From positions 62,001-126,000 of the forward strand of contig JBEWZL010000184.1 of the NCBI GenBank assembly GCA_045837725.1: DNA of 64,000 nt, written 5' to 3'. Source of the DNA: Vermamoeba vermiformis. Taxonomy: Eukaryota > Tubulinea > Echinamoebida. Positions within the stretch are counted from its first letter, which is position 1, and each line of letters starts with the position of its first letter. Both the position numbers and the translations under genes were made by a program. The notes beneath the pieces are model-generated. The model searched no databases. It was not told the origin of the DNA and worked only from the letters and a program-made list of their open reading frames with translations. This document shows, one piece after another, positions 21,731 to 33,822 of this stretch.

Positions 21731-22508
21731 ATGGAGGCACTCATTCAAAACTTAGCTGGACAAAGCCAATCCTCAGAGCAAAGTAGGTGACGTCACAGGT
21801 CTTTGCTTTAGTTCGGATCCTGCTAAAATTAATTTGAAATAATTCTTAATATGAAGTATACGTTTACTGACAAATTTGATAATTTTCAGCAGCTATCCAA
21901 TTGGTTATTAATTTTTAATTGCTAGATCCCGAAAAATTAACGACTGCCGAGAAATACAGAAATGACGGCAACGAGCACTTCAAAAAAGGTGAAAACAAGA
22001 AGGCAATGGGTGCATATCATAACGCATTGATGTACTTGAAGGTAATTCGAGCGTTTTAATTCTCGAGAATTCTGCTAATTGGTGGATCTGCTCAGAGTTT
22101 GAACGGTCCATCGCAAGAACAGTCGCAGAAGGCCAAAGCCATCAAACTAGCTTGCTACTTGAACTTGGCCGCGGCACAGTTGAAAGAGAATAATTGGGAG
22201 AAGGTTATCAAGTACAGCACTGAGGCCCTGACCATTGAACCGAGTAAGTGTCATGTCAGTACTCGTGACTGGTGCTGATTCAAATGTTGTTAGACAATGT
22301 CAAGGCCCTGTATCGACGAGGCAAGGCTCATCACAATGACAAGAACTTGGATGCAGCTGAAACAGACTTGGAGGCCGCACTGCGCGTCGATCCCAACAAC
22401 GCCGAGGTCGTGCAAGAACTGCGCCGCGTGCGTGAAAAAATGAAGGCACACAAAGAGAAGGAGAAGCAGAAGTTTGCTGGCTTCTTTGACAAGCTCGCTG
22501 ATGAATAG
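21731..22508 (+). CDS. TPR co-chaperone-like protein
   Basis: Four exons (21731-21782, 21926-22041, 22096-22243, 22294-22508) give 176 residues. Three tetratricopeptide units can be seen: AEKYRNDGNEHFKKGENKKA with YHNALMYL; KLACYLNLAAAQLKENNWEK with STEALTIEP; and NVKALYRRGKAHHNDKNLDA with DLEAALRVDPNN. The spacing and the conserved N, N, K and R positions resemble the carboxylate-clamp TPR domains of FKBP51-like, TTC9 and UNC45-type proteins, which dock onto the EEVD tails of HSP70 and HSP90. There is no peptidyl-prolyl isomerase domain. A charged C-terminal helix (REKMKAHKEKEKQKFAGFF) is shared with FKBP-type TPR proteins. I cannot choose between these subfamilies. Confidence 0.85.
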
Positions 22509-22673
22509 ACGAGTGATTTGTACAGATGTGACATGCCTTTTAGTCCAAAATAAATGTAGTGCTGGGTGGAACGAATTTTATTCGTCGAGTTAAATAAGTA
22601 ATTTCGCAAAAAATAAAACAAAACTGATGCTATTAATATGACACAAAGTTATTATTGGGTTATTATATTTCTT

Positions 22674-25600
22674 CTAATCCAAGTTGTACCGCTCTTTCAA
22701 AGCTTTTCGCAGATCTTCAGGGAACTTGTTGTACGAAGGGCCCCAGTTCTCAGGCCCCAATTTCTGTTTGTAGGCGTGCAATATTTGGTGGAACATGTTC
22801 TTCAAGTCTTCTTTGGGCTTGCCCCAAGACACAAAGCCCAAGCACAGCTCGTAGAAAGCAGGCAAAAATGCGAGTGGTGCGGCGTTGATTGCAGCGCAGA
22901 GACCTCTGAACGCTGATTCTTTTTCAGTGTCGCTCTCGATATTACGCAACACTGGCAGCCATTGATTGACAAACTGAGGCAAGAAGGGCACTACTGTCTC
23001 AGCGGATGAGAGGCACAAGCGACCAATGCAAATAGCTGCGTTCTCTTTGAGCAGAGGGTCTTCAAGCTTGGGCTCGTTAATAATAGGGACAAGTTTCTCG
23101 AGGATGGGGATGACGAAGGGCCTCATTTCACTGATGCACATGTTAGTCTGCTTCAGTGGTACGTATTGCGACACTTACTCTCTGATCTGCACTGCAATCT
23201 CACCCATGGCCCAACTAGCATTGTTGCACACTGTGGCGTATTGTTTGGGGTGAATGGCAGAGATCATTGCTGTGATGAGCTGTGGCAGAGCTGGCTTGAT
23301 GTAGCCCAGCACCCACTGCGCCAAGTCACCAATCAGCGCAAAGGCGCTTTGCAGCACATCACCACGTGGGTCTTGTGAGACAGTGACGAGCATGTTGAGC
23401 AGATTGGATTGTGTCACGAGACTGGACACGCCAGAGTTGAGAGCTGTGAAGAGTTAGTGCTGTGTTAAGGTACTAGCCGAGCACGTACATTCAGTGAGGG
23501 CCGCAATGATGTCCAGCGAGAGGATCATAAACTCGCGTGGTGGAGGGTCCATGTCCATGTCAGCCGCGGCCTGGCAAAATGTTAGTAATCGGTGACACGT
23601 GTCAATAAGAGGTACTTACGGCAATGCCCAAAATGGTCTTTTCAATCAGTGTGATGGCTTTGTTGAATACCACACCTGCATATTGTTGGAATCCGATGCT
23701 GAGTGACAAGATGAGGGGCGGCAGAGCTTGCAGCACAGGATACAAATGAACGTCGTCATCAGCAGTCTCGAGCATGAATTGAATCATTGGCGGGACCAGT
23801 GCTTCAACATAGCGCGGTCTGTTCAGTGCACTGCCCACTGTCTCGGCCAAGGTACCAATAGCGTCCCAGAGAACGAGTCTGTTTTTAATCTGCAAATGTG
23901 ACACGTGTCATTAACGATATTGAGGCGTGGCCAGTACGTACTTGGAAGGAATTGGCGGCTTGAGCGAAGACATTGATAATGTTGTCCAAGTGCGGGCGCA
24001 TGTCTACATTGAACTCGCGCGAGTCATCCATAATGTTGGCGAGAGCACTCACTGCTGCGTGCTGCACCTTCTTGTTGGAGTCGAGCACGCGCGGCAGCAG
24101 AATGTTCAAGAGGTCTGAGATCATCTTCTTGGCTGCACGTGATGTGAGTGACATGCTGAGTGACACGTGTCATATTCTGACTTACCCTCGTGGTGATTCA
24201 TCAGCCACTTGGCATAACGACCGAGAGTCCAGCACGTGATGCTGCGAATTAAATAGACCTGATCATTGAGCAGACCGACCAAAAAAGGCAATATAGTATT
24301 CATGTGCGGGCCCAGGAACTGTTGCGCACCATTCGAGACAGTGCCGAGTGCCAAGACTGCAGCTTCACGGAAGATCCAGTTGTCAGTCTTGACCATCTCA
24401 CTCACTCGCGGCAACAAGACTTGCAACATATCCTCCTGTTCAGTGAATGATCTGTTCAGTGAATGGAATCGTACAACCAAACGCGCTGCAACTTACACCG
24501 AAGATGTAGGCCAGGGCATCAATGGCGGTGGCACTGCTCTTGCGCAGAGTCCAGCCATCAGACCCCTCGTCCAACACATTGCCGTCATCGTCGTCATCAT
24601 CATCGTCGTCTTCTTTGTTCTTTGGACCTGCATCATTCTCAGGCACGTGGGGCTTGATGTCTTTGGGTGCATCGGGCACTGCAGCATTGTCACCAAAGTC
24701 CACGCCGAGTGCGAGCAAGTCTTCAGGGCCGTAGGGCAATGCGCGCAACAAGACATCGAGCAGTGCGGGCAAGTGTGGCTTGAGCGAGTCATAGCACAAC
24801 TGCTCGTGCTCGCAAATAGCTGTCCAGAACTCGAGTGCTTCGAGTCTGATGCCCTCGTGCTTGTCTTGCGAGCTGAGCAGCATGTACTCGATGATGCGAT
24901 CGAGGCGCGGCTGCATGTTGCTCGCGTAACCCCAGATCAGCGTGGTGAAGGTCTTGCACACCTTGAGTCGCACTTGCGGAAAGGAGTCGGTGGCGAGAGT
25001 GAATATGCCCTGCAGTCGATAACACGTGTCAGTTTTGCCTAATTAGGAAATACACCATCTGCACAAACCTGCAAGAAGGCATCAAAATTAGCGACGATGA
25101 TGGTGGGTGTGGCGTAGAGAATAAAGTTCATAATCTCCAATGTCTTCTGTCGCAGCTCTTCACTCGGATGACCAAAGAATTGAATAAGACGAGGTACGAG
25201 CACATTAAGCGGTTTTGGACCGTTGGGCGGATCTATTTCAGTGCGTGGTGTGTCTTCGCAGATTTGACGCAAGACTTCAAAAGCACCGTTGAGTATTAAT
25301 GGTTCATTGCTGTCCAATAATTTCGTAAAGAATTCAATCACGCCCGGCCAGTTCGTCAATTTACCCTGCGAGCACGTGTTAGCAAGTCGAATTATTATCA
25401 ATTTATTCCCAAATATTGATACGCGGCGATCGTGCCTAAATTAATTATGTGGTAATTAAATATAATAAATGCGTACCCGTGACACGATCGTCGTAATAAC
25501 TGAAGCACAAGTGCGGCGCAGAAGTGCACTCGGATCTCCAACGAGGTTAACGATGTGTTGCTTCACATATTGCAGCACCTCATCAGGTATAGTTTTGAAG

Positions 25601-25900
25601 TGACGCAATACATTATTTTTCAATAAAATGCCTGCTTGAAAGCGGATTTCTTCGGGCAGATCTTGGCGTTCAAAAAGAATGACCAAATAATTGTTAAAAT
25701 CGGGCACTTTACGGAAGTGCTTCAATTGCTATAGAGGTGAATAAAAAAATATTAGATTATTATTATAATTAATTTTGATCAAATCCACAAACCTGCGCAA
25801 TTTGAAGCTGCACTTGCTTGCCTGCAGGTGCTGTAGCAGTGCGTAACAAATTAAACACTTCCTCGAGACCTTTAGGATTGGGTTGCCACTGGTTCGCCAT
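22674..25900 (-). CDS. TNPO1: Transportin-1 (karyopherin beta-2) nuclear import receptor
   Basis: Ten exons (25900-25793, 25728-25477, 25365-25069, 25009-24497, 24435-24186, 24132-23942, 23889-23620, 23570-23489, 23443-23179, 23130-22674) give 894 residues; human transportin-1 has about 890-898. The N terminus NQWQPNPKGLEEVFNLLR and LKHFRKVPDFNNYLVILF match the family. An acidic run (KNKEDDDDDDDDDGNVLDEG) followed by GWTLRKSSATAIDAL is the H8 loop that ejects cargo when RanGTP binds. The C-terminal repeats end with the GPENWG and PEDLRKALKERY block. HEAT repeats run throughout. The protein imports cargoes with PY-NLS signals such as hnRNPs. Two introns use GTTTGT donors. Three introns each contain the TGACACGTGTCA palindrome. 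Confidence 0.95.
23593..23604. repeat. Iterated 12-bp palindrome TGACACGTGTCA (first of at least 11 copies)
   Basis: Exact copies start at 23593, 23899, 24161 (transportin-1 introns), 26758 (BPNT1 exon), 36019 (TSR1 intron), 49045 (intron), 49746 (exon), 51560 (intron) of the HEAT gene, 52152 (XAP5 intron), 53383 (PEX2 exon) and 62376 (ubinuclein intron). One-mismatch copies lie near 25020 and 27726. The core is CACGTG. None is seen before 23.5 kb. A random 64-kb sequence would hold about 0.004 copies. In the three exons it is read in the same phase and encodes VTRVN, LTRVN and LTRVT. Confidence 0.9.
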
Positions 25901-25997
25901 TGGTCTCTCGATCCGATCTCCACAAATAAACTGACAAGAAAAACTGAAAATTTTGTTGCTTTTATTGCTCACTATACAACCGATTATTATACACCTC

Positions 25998-27238
25998 TTA
26001 TTTGAGCAGATCGACAATCTGTTGGTGATTGACGCCAGCACGCGTGGCTAAGATGCCCTTGTCATTGCCGATCGGACCTGTCGGATCGTAACCGAGCGGC
26101 TGACCTGCAATGAGAATAAGAGCGCGTAAATATAGATCTATGAGTGACTAGCGTGCACTACTAGTAGTAGTACTACTTACCGTGCACATCGGTGATGTGA
26201 CCGCCCAGTGCGCGCAACACGGCCTCTGGGGCGGCAGTGTCCCACTTCTTGGTGCCGAGGCTAAATTTGGCAGCGAGTTAGCGCAGCACTTGCCAAATAA
26301 GGAAATGCCAGTACTTGCCTGGGATAGAGATAGCAGTCGGCCTTGCCTTCGAGCAGCATGATGACCTTGTAGCCTGCACCGCCCACTTTGACAATTTCAC
26401 CGACAACTGACGACAACTTGCCTAATTGGGCCTGATCACGTGATCACATTAGCCAAATTAGGAAATTGCACTGACTACTCACATCGATCGCAGGCGTGGA
26501 GTGGAGGCGCGTGGTGCACAACACGAGCTTGTCACGTGACGGCGTGTGCAGTGAAGGCACGTGCGCGCCCACACCGATCCAGCCCCACATGGTGCGACCA
26601 GCAGGCCCTTCAAAGGGCTGGTGCATCACTCCCGCCACTGTCTCGCCGTCCACTGCAATGCCGACCAGTGTCACGACGCAGAAGTGATTGCCGAGCGTGA
26701 ACTCTTTGGTGGCATCGAGGGGGTCAATGAACACCGTCACGCTCTCCAAGGGGTAGTTGACACGTGTCACACTCGGCACTGCAACGCTCGTCAGTTGCGA
26801 CAAGTTGAGATCTGATTGCAAGTGCGGCGTCACTTTCAGCTCTTCTTCGCCGATAATGCGCAGACCCTCGTACCTGTGCATAAGAACGACGTTAAGGGCG
26901 CAGCGATGTTAGTGTACCGCAGTAAGACTTACCGAGCCCTTAAATCCCCTTCGATTAATTCTTGTGCTCGAACATCAGCTTGTGTAACTGCGTCATCAAC
27001 GCCTGAAAATAAATTAGAAAATTAAAAAATATTTTCAAAATTATTGATCTAGTTTGGAAGGCGCTGAACAATATGATCTTGAACGTTATATTACTCAAAT
27101 ATAATTTAGAAATTTACCTTTTTCTTTTACTTGCAAATCGCCGCTCTTGGCCACCTCTCGCACGATATCACCGGCTTTTTCAGCCAATCCAATGCAGTGG
27201 GACAACAAATCTTTAATATTAATTGTTTTGCCTGACAT
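25998..27238 (-). CDS. BPNT1: 3'(2'),5'-bisphosphate nucleotidase / inositol-phosphatase family (BPNT1-like)
   Basis: Six exons (27238-27118, 27002-26933, 26873-26483, 26431-26319, 26260-26181, 26104-25998) give 293 residues; BPNT1 proteins are about 300-310. Metal-site motifs of the lithium-sensitive phosphatase family are present: [35 protein letters not shown] (the DPxD core) and [18 protein letters not shown]. In BPNT1 the enzyme turns the sulphation by-product PAP into AMP. The KEFTLGN form and the WDTCAPE-like block favour BPNT1 over inositol monophosphatase. No targeting peptide is visible, so it should be cytosolic. The fourth intron has a GC donor. The gene is 97 bp downstream-to-upstream of transportin-1 on the same strand. 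Confidence 0.92.
26261..26318 (-). other. GC-AG intron in BPNT1
   Basis: The minus-strand donor reads CAG/GCAAGT and the acceptor TTTAG/C. Splicing here gives [15 protein letters not shown], which matches the family; no GT donor nearby gives that frame. The 58-nt intron also holds a TTGCCAAATAAGGAAAT motif that recurs in other introns. Confidence 0.85.
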
Positions 27239-27454
27239 TTGGGTATATTTCGATCGTGTGTAGTGCTTATTATATTTGCAAATGAATTTTGAATGGCTGT
27301 GCTCAAAGACTGTAGTTCTTGTGGTTAAATTTAGCTTAGCACTGGGCAGACGAGACAATATTGCTTTGCGAATACACGATAGCATCACCGGTATTGTATT
27401 CACATGTGACAAATTGGACAAAGTGAATTTATTTGAACGTGTTCTGGATCCGAT

Positions 27455-28967
27455 TTAACGTCTACCGGCAAGTGGAAGTGCATAGGGATAATATGGTGCT
27501 TTCATCTTGAACACTTGCAGAACAAATGCGAAGCAGCCCACGCCCAAGAAGAGCACTAATAAGAAATAGCTCCAGGCCTTGCCCGAGTCTTCGACGCTTG
27601 GGATCCACTCGTTCAACAGAATCACAGCGATACCAATCGCCAATGATAGTGCACCGATAATATATCCCTCGAATTGGAAGTGAGATCTGAGATTGGGCAA
27701 GAAGAGCCTAATCAGAGTCAGTATCAGACACGTGTCACTAATGACATGTAATACGCGTGTCACTCACCAGACATTGCCGCGCTGATCAGTGTGGTACTTG
27801 GGTGGGTTGTGAATGGAGTTGTAGATGATGCCTGATATGATCACAAAATAGAGGACCTATGAGACAGTCAGCTCAGTGCTGTGGAACGAGTCAACATGAC
27901 ATACGCAAGTGAGATTGAAGAACAAGAGTGGTGCACGACGCTTAGTCTTTTCAGGTGCATATTGATACGTGGCCAATAACACGAGACCCATCAACAGACC
28001 AAAGCCAATCAAATAGAGACGCCAGCCCGACAGCTTCAATCTGCTCTCTGCAATCTTGATCTGCGCAAGTGTCAGTGGTGTGAATATCACGTGTTGTTAT
28101 GCGTACATTGGTCTTGGCGAGGGTGTTGACGAACTGGGCCAAGCTCGAAGCACTGTCTTCGCTGTTGAAGACGTAGACATCGCGCGTTTGAAATTTGAAT
28201 TGCTTGCCCGATGAGTTAGTGGGAGGCAAGTGGATCAGCGAGGGGATGTTAGCCACTCGTTTCTGATATGAAGGCTGAGTATAGGGAGTCTTACATATAG
28301 CGCTGCAAGGTACGTACTCTGAGCTGTTCAATCAAATCCTGCACGTCTGCAACGTCCACAATGGCAAAATACAAGTTGTTTTGCGTGCTGTATTGCTTCT
28401 TGTACTCCGCCACGACTGTGTTGAGCTCTTGTTGCATCGCACTGACATTACAGGGCATATTAATATCTGAGGGGCGTGACGTGGATGTGGCTACTTACAG
28501 GCAAGGCTCGCACAGATACTGCGCAGTGTTGCTAGTGAAGTACAGGAATAGGGTGTAGTTGCGCGGACCAGTGGTGGCTACTTGTCGCAAGCTAGCAGAG
28601 TCCAAGCGCAGCTGACCATTCTCTAGCGGCAGTGCCTGCAATTGCTGCCACTTGGCTGCCAATTCTTCTTCATTAGCAGGTGTTGAAGAGGGTGCAGTTG
28701 TTGGCTCAGGTGCTTTAGCTGCCTTTTTGGTCGTCTTGCTTGTCTACCAAAAATAATTTATTTTTAGATCGCCGGAAAATTATCAAATTCAAAATCGCAA
28801 GTGTTAGGTGGTGTAATTACACTCAATAAATTATTTATAAATTAATATAAAATTGTATACGCTGGTTGATTGAGGTGATCTACCTTTTTGGTTGCGCACA
28901 CAGCAGATCCAATGAGCAAAATCAAAATAAGACAAGCACTGTACACCTTCAATCGACTATTATACAT
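27455..28967 (-). CDS. OST3: Oligosaccharyltransferase thioredoxin-like subunit OST3/OST6 (MAGT1/TUSC3)
   Basis: Seven exons (28967-28884, 28743-28499, 28441-28318, 28262-28107, 28060-27905, 27856-27768, 27707-27455) give 368 residues, the usual size. A signal peptide (SACLILILLIGSAVCA) is followed by a lumenal thioredoxin-fold domain with LFLYFTSNTAQYLCEPC; the CEPC is the redox CxxC. Four transmembrane helices follow: GWRLYLIGFGLLMGLVLL, VLYFVIISGII, GALSLAIGIAVILL and SYFLLVLFLGVGCFAFVL. The protein ends in a short tail. Ost3/Ost6 subunits form mixed disulphides with nascent proteins to slow folding and let N-glycosylation sites be used. It acts in the ER membrane. It is divergent from PTEN. 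Confidence 0.94.
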
Positions 28968-29513
28968 TGCAATGAGACGTGTACTTGCTTATTATTTACA
29001 GAACAATAATCTTCGCGACACGTCACGATTGATTTTGACCGGTAATCAAACTGGCAGAAGTGGTATAATGTTAAAGCTGCTTTGATTACCCCTTGTTGGT
29101 ATAGATAATGCTAGGTCTCTTTACGGAGCTAGTGCTTGTCAGTAAAGACGTACCAAAATAGTTGCTGCCGCGATCCATCAGCACGAGATAACACCTTGTC
29201 GTTGACTGTTACGAGAATGATAGTTTTGCAATCAAAAGCCTATTGTACTGCATTGAAATGTAGTACTAAAGCACTGCTCGCTATTTCTTAATTGACCCCT
29301 GAGATTAAGAAACGTAACAGCTGCGATATCTTTTTTACTTTTGCCTGGTGATGAACGTTAGGACACTAAGAATTCAGTTGGTCATATGCTTAGAAATCAA
29401 GGAATTCTCTGATTGATTTTCGCCTGCTCCAATTCTGTGTCTTGTTCCCAACAATTTGCGTCAAACTTTAATGCAATTTGAACGAAACTCCACAATCAAG
29501 TTTAAATGTAACA
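28968..29513. other. Intergenic region between OST3 and PTEN (546 bp)
   Basis: This divergent promoter region is AT-rich. I see no open frame of interest. A GTGATGA near 29349 and a CTGA near 29407 have the spacing of a box C/D RNA, and an 11-nt stretch GTCATATGCTT near 29383 equals a piece of the 18S rRNA 5' end; neither is enough for a call. Confidence 0.6.
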
Positions 29514-31111
29514 ATGGCAATTAATTTTTTGCGTTCGTTAGTCTCTCAAGATTTAAAGCGGTTCAAAGAAGGAGATGTGGACTTGGATCTGTCATACATT
29601 CGTCACAATTTAATAGGTAAACAATTAGTAGAATGTTCTATTTATTAATAATTCAACAAATTAGTTGCATAACGTCACTACTGGCGTAAAATAATTCAAT
29701 TAATTTTATTAATAATTATTATTCAGCCATGAGCTTCCCGGCCAGTGGCGTCGAGGGAATATACCGGAATAATATTGACGCAGTAGCTGACCACCTCAAC
29801 GCCAAGCACAAAGAGAGCTTTATGGTATTCAACCTCTGCGATAGGACGTACGACAGTCAGCCGCTCAACAAGCGCGTCAAAGACTTTGGTTTTCCAGACC
29901 ACCACGGTCCACCTCTCATGCTGTTCATGCGCATATTGCTCGCCATTGACGATTGGTTGCGCGAAGATGAAAAGCATGTGGCAGTCGTGCACTGTCTGGC
30001 TGGACGAGGCCGCACGGGCACAGTGGTGGCGAGTTACTTGTACTTTGCAGGTGAGTGCGCTTTTAGAGGTTTACTTTGCTGGGCACTGACGACTTACTTT
30101 GCAGGCATCTTCAACAACGTCGATCACGCGCTCAAATACTACGCGCAGAAACGATCAGACAAGGAACAAGGTGTGACACAGCCCTCGCAGCTCAGATATG
30201 CGCGCTACTTGCCGCGATTGCTCGATGAGGGCGTGGTGCCTCGCCCCAAGACACTGCGCCTCAATTGGGTGAAATTCGGTCCCATTCCAGCAGTGTCGAG
30301 TCAGTACGGCATCAGACCCCTGATCTACATCTACAACTACACGAAGAACAAGCTCAGCGACGACATTATCTACTTCTCTGAGAATGTCAAGGACAAAGTC
30401 AAGTAAGTAGCGACACAGCGCCGACTTCACTGTGCAGGCACTGACCGGACTGGACAGACACTACCGCAAGGACGATGGCCTCGTGAGCATTGACACAGCA
30501 GGTGTCGAGCTCAAGGGCGACATTGTGATCAAGCTGTATCATTTGAGCTCCAATCTGTTCGGTGTGCCCAAGCAAGTTGAAGTGTCACGACTCATATTCC
30601 ACACGGGGTTTGTGTCCGCAGACCAGTCTGTGCTGTCATTCACGCGCAAAGATCTTGACGGGGCCTACAAGGACAATCGCTTCCCCGACGACTTTGAACT
30701 GCGCTTGCACTACACCGTGGTGAATGATCCCAAGGAGGGCGAGACTAATGACTTTTGGGACGAAGATCTGCTCAAGCAATTTGTACAGCGCGTACGTGTC
30801 ACCACTCACTCTATTGTACAGTGTGCTAATGGGTATTATAGGCCGATGAGAATAGAAACAAGACTAAGCCCATTGACAAGGCTACACTGACCACGAGTGA
30901 TCTGTCCTCGTCGCTGACTGACTTCACAGTGGTCAAAGAGTTCGAAGAGAGTCTGTGGGTGGATGACGAGCCCGATCTCAACTCGTCTGATGTCGTGCAG
31001 CAGCTGATGGGCGAGGCAGAGCAGAACAACACCAATGTGAATACTACTAGCGATGTGAACAACACTAATGCTGTCCCCCACGACACTGAGCCAGAGAAAC
31101 CAGAGCTCTGA
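29514..31111 (+). CDS. PTEN: PTEN-family phosphoinositide phosphatase with altered P-loop
   Basis: Five exons (29514-29616, 29727-30050, 30105-30402, 30458-30791, 30842-31111) give 442 residues; human PTEN has 403. The N terminus VSQDLKRFKEGDVDLDLSYI matches the membrane-binding and phosphatase start, and IAMSFPASGVEGIYRNNI follows as in PTEN. The acid loop FPDHHGPP keeps the aspartate. The catalytic loop reads HCLAGRGRTG: the cysteine, both glycines and the arginine are kept, but the two lysines of HCKAGKGRTG are Leu and Arg. A C2 domain follows (PLIYIYNY, GDIVIKLYHL, VSRLIFHTGFV, DLDGAYKDNRFPDDFELRLHY). The last 70 residues are acidic and N/T-rich. PTEN removes the 3-phosphate from PIP3 at the plasma membrane; the lysine loss makes the substrate here uncertain. 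Confidence 0.94.
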
Positions 31112-31280
31112 ACTCCTTTGTAAATTGTTTGTACAGTAAATAACTCGCGATTAGACAAACTGATGTTGAAATTCTGTGCGAGGGAAATTTGAGCGGACAC
31201 GAAACGTTTCTTGCTGAAGGTTCTTTTCTTTTTCGTTCCACTGAAACAAGACAAACAACAGTATTTGTTTTGATTTGTAT

Positions 31281-32808
31281 ATGGGAGACGAATCGTTCAA
31301 TATTTATGATGAAAACATCACCTTCTCACGAGAGGTAAGTCCGGATTTAAAAGTATCTTTTCTAAATTTATGGAAAAAACGTAACAACTTGCCACATAAC
31401 TCAAGATTATTACTTTATTGGATTTTTAATAGTGATAATAAAATCAAAATTTTAGGAGGAAGATGACATCTACCAAGTCAAAAATGAACCAACCAACAAT
31501 GATGATGTTTATGGAGCACCCGAAGAGGAGCACCAAGATGAGGAACGAAAAGTAAAAAGACAAAAAATCGATAACAATGGACCAACAGAAAAGCCGGAAT
31601 TTGTGCCAGACAGCGAATCTGCGGCACTGCACTCAGAAATTAAAGGTGAATCATTATTTAATGCCCCAATAATAATAGCCTGCATATAATTATGTACTAT
31701 ATTGTTTATAAGTATTATTTTAATTGTACAAACGAAATCGATGTAATTAGTAAGCCAAATAAGGCTGTTAGTGTAAATAACGAATCTTGTCTGCGATATA
31801 CGAGTTGCATTGTATATTTGCTCGCATTAGCATCGCAACATGTACTAACTGAACGAAGTGCGGACGTAAATAAAGACGTCTTTAGCAGTACATCATTAAA
31901 TTTATTACGTTATAGGCATGGGACACAAGGTCGTCTTAGATCTTTCTGGCATGACATGGGTACGTACATATATGCTAATCAACAAAGGCGAATAATAACA
32001 CTTGTACTAGTGGACCACCGATCAAGATCTGTCTGATTATTTGAGTCAATTCGGTCGCGTCAAGAAGTTCAAATTCATTGAAGACAAGACCAACGGCAAA
32101 TCTCAAGGCCGTGCTTATGCGGAGATGGATAACGAACAGGACACATTGCGGGCATTTGAAGGTGTCAAGACAACGTAAGTTCGAGACGTGTAATATTGCA
32201 CCCATCACTACTAACGCTGGTGCATCAGACCTCTTCACGGTCGTCCCATTGAAGTCACACTGGCACCCAAAGATATTTTCAAACAGCTCAACACGCACAA
32301 CAAAGGTCGCAAAGAGCGCCGTGAAGCAGGTATTGGAGGACCCATGCCAGGCGGTAGTGGCCCCAAGGGGATGGGTGGTCCTGGCCGCGGTCGTGCTCAA
32401 GGTGGGCGCGGACGAGGTCGTGGTGAGCCTCCAATGGCCCAAGGACCGCCTATGATGGGTTATTATCCGCCCAAATTCCCTGGCGGCGGTTACCCAGGTT
32501 TCCCGATGCCCATGGCGCACGTCAATCCAGCATTCTTCAACATGCCCCCTGGTGGTCGTCCATATCCCTACGATCGATACGAGGACGAGCGTGACCGTGA
32601 CAGCCGTGGCGACAGAGACTCACGTGACACTCGCGAAGATCGAGACCGAGACAGGGACAGAGAGCGCGACAGTCACCGCGACAGAGATCGGGACCGTGAT
32701 CGTGATCGGGACAGAGATCGTCGCTCACGTGAACGAGACCGCAGCTCGCGCAAAAGATCACGTGAGAGCAGCAGAGAACGTGACAAGTACAAATCGTCGC
32801 GCCATTAA
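31281..32808 (+). CDS. CPSF6: CPSF6/CPSF7-like cleavage factor Im subunit
   Basis: Five exons (31281-31334, 31456-31645, 31916-31959, 32011-32174, 32229-32808) give 343 residues. An acidic N terminus (SFNIYDENITFSREEEDDIY) leads to one RRM: VVLDLSGMTWWTTDQDL, KFKFIEDKTNGKSQGRAYAEM and LHGRPIEVTLAPKD. The WWTTD and ENKTNGQSKG-like blocks are marks of CPSF6/7, the large subunits of mammalian cleavage factor Im, which bind NUDT21 and pick poly(A) sites. After the RRM come glycine-rich and proline/glycine/methionine-rich segments (a mobile linker), then an R-D/R-S repeat tail, as in CPSF6. It acts in the nucleus. The TGGTGG junction that restores WW spans exons 3 and 4. The protein is shorter than the animal proteins (about 550). 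Confidence 0.85.
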
Positions 32809-32929
32809 GTGCACGTGACGCAGAGTTCAATTGTCAACTGTTTGTAAATAAAAACTGAATGCAGTAACCGCGTGTGATAAATTAGTTTATTTATATAAGT
32901 GTCTGACAGTCTGACCAACAAGAATCAAC

Positions 32930-33822
32930 TTATTTCTTCTCGTCAGCAGTCTCAGCGGGCTTGGTCTCTTCAGCGGGCTTGGTCTCTACAGCAGGCTTAG
33001 CTTCCTCTTTCTTGCCACTCAGCGCAGCTACTTCAGCCTCGAAGTGTTTCTTCCAGTCTTGAGCCACTGCAATACAAAGGATTAGATACGCGTACAAGTC
33101 ATCACGAAGCAGTTGTTACGTACATTGTGTGGAGGTGAAGCGAGCAGCAAGCACCTCTTCAACACCCTCGCCTTCAGCAAAGTCAGTGGCAGTCCACACG
33201 AGGGTCTTGTCATTGCCCATGGCCTCGCTCAGCTTCATAAACTTGTGAACTAGCAATGTGGGTCAGCTTACTTATTTCATAATATACGAATAGCGAGCAC
33301 TTACTGTAGTGGTTGGCAGCCAATTTGTAAATTTTGTCTCTTCGCATCAGAACTCTGACCTTGCCAGTCTCCTTGTGTCTGAGCAATTTAATATCACCAA
33401 TACCCTTTTCTTTCCATTCTTTGCTTGCTGAGACATATCTGTACAATTTGCAGCGCCTGCGATAATATTAGAATTATTACAAATTTTTCAAATCCAACCC
33501 AAAAAATGGAGGCTGTAATTACTGTACGTTTAAAAATATGTAATAAGCGTGCCAAAAAAATAGATAAATTCAGGAAGATAATATTTGAATGGAGCAATTT
33601 GCTTTCAAAATAAAAAAATGAGATTTATGCCAAAAAGAAGTCAGAATCCACTCAGAATACCAGATCTACTGCACTAATAACGTACATTTGGCACACAATA
33701 TCCTCGTCCTCTTCGAGGGTCTTGTGATCTCCAGAAGGGGGAGCAACGGTGGGTTGCTCATCCTCCTCTTGCTCCTCGTCTTGCTCGTCTTCGAGTTGCG
33801 GGTTCTTATCGTCGTCAGCCAT
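32930..33822 (-). CDS. RANBP1: Ran-binding protein 1
   Basis: Four exons (33822-33686, 33456-33305, 33249-33124, 33066-32930) give 183 residues. One Ran-binding domain covers most of the protein: [61 protein letters not shown] and DWKKHFEAE. An acidic N terminus and a K/E/A/T-rich C terminus flank it. RanBP1 binds RanGTP and helps RanGAP act on it at the cytoplasmic face of the nuclear pore, which completes each import cycle; the import receptor transportin-1 is encoded 7 kb away. The protein is cytosolic. It is divergent from the methyltransferase gene with only 160 bp between the starts, so the promoters are shared or overlapping. Confidence 0.95.

Noticed and set aside
29380-29396. Eleven-nt match (GTCATATGCTT) to the 5' end of 18S rRNA
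   Set aside because: It is in sense orientation and too short; the flanks do not continue the rRNA sequence.
29349-29410. Possible box C/D snoRNA (GTGATGA and CTGA spaced about 55 nt) upstream of PTEN
   Set aside because: No terminal stem pairs next to the boxes, and I could not find an antisense guide stretch that I trust.
30421-30457. Acceptor at CTGTGCAG in PTEN intron 3
   Set aside because: Using it gives a stop in the second codon; the later acceptor GGACAG/ACACTAC continues the conserved frame.
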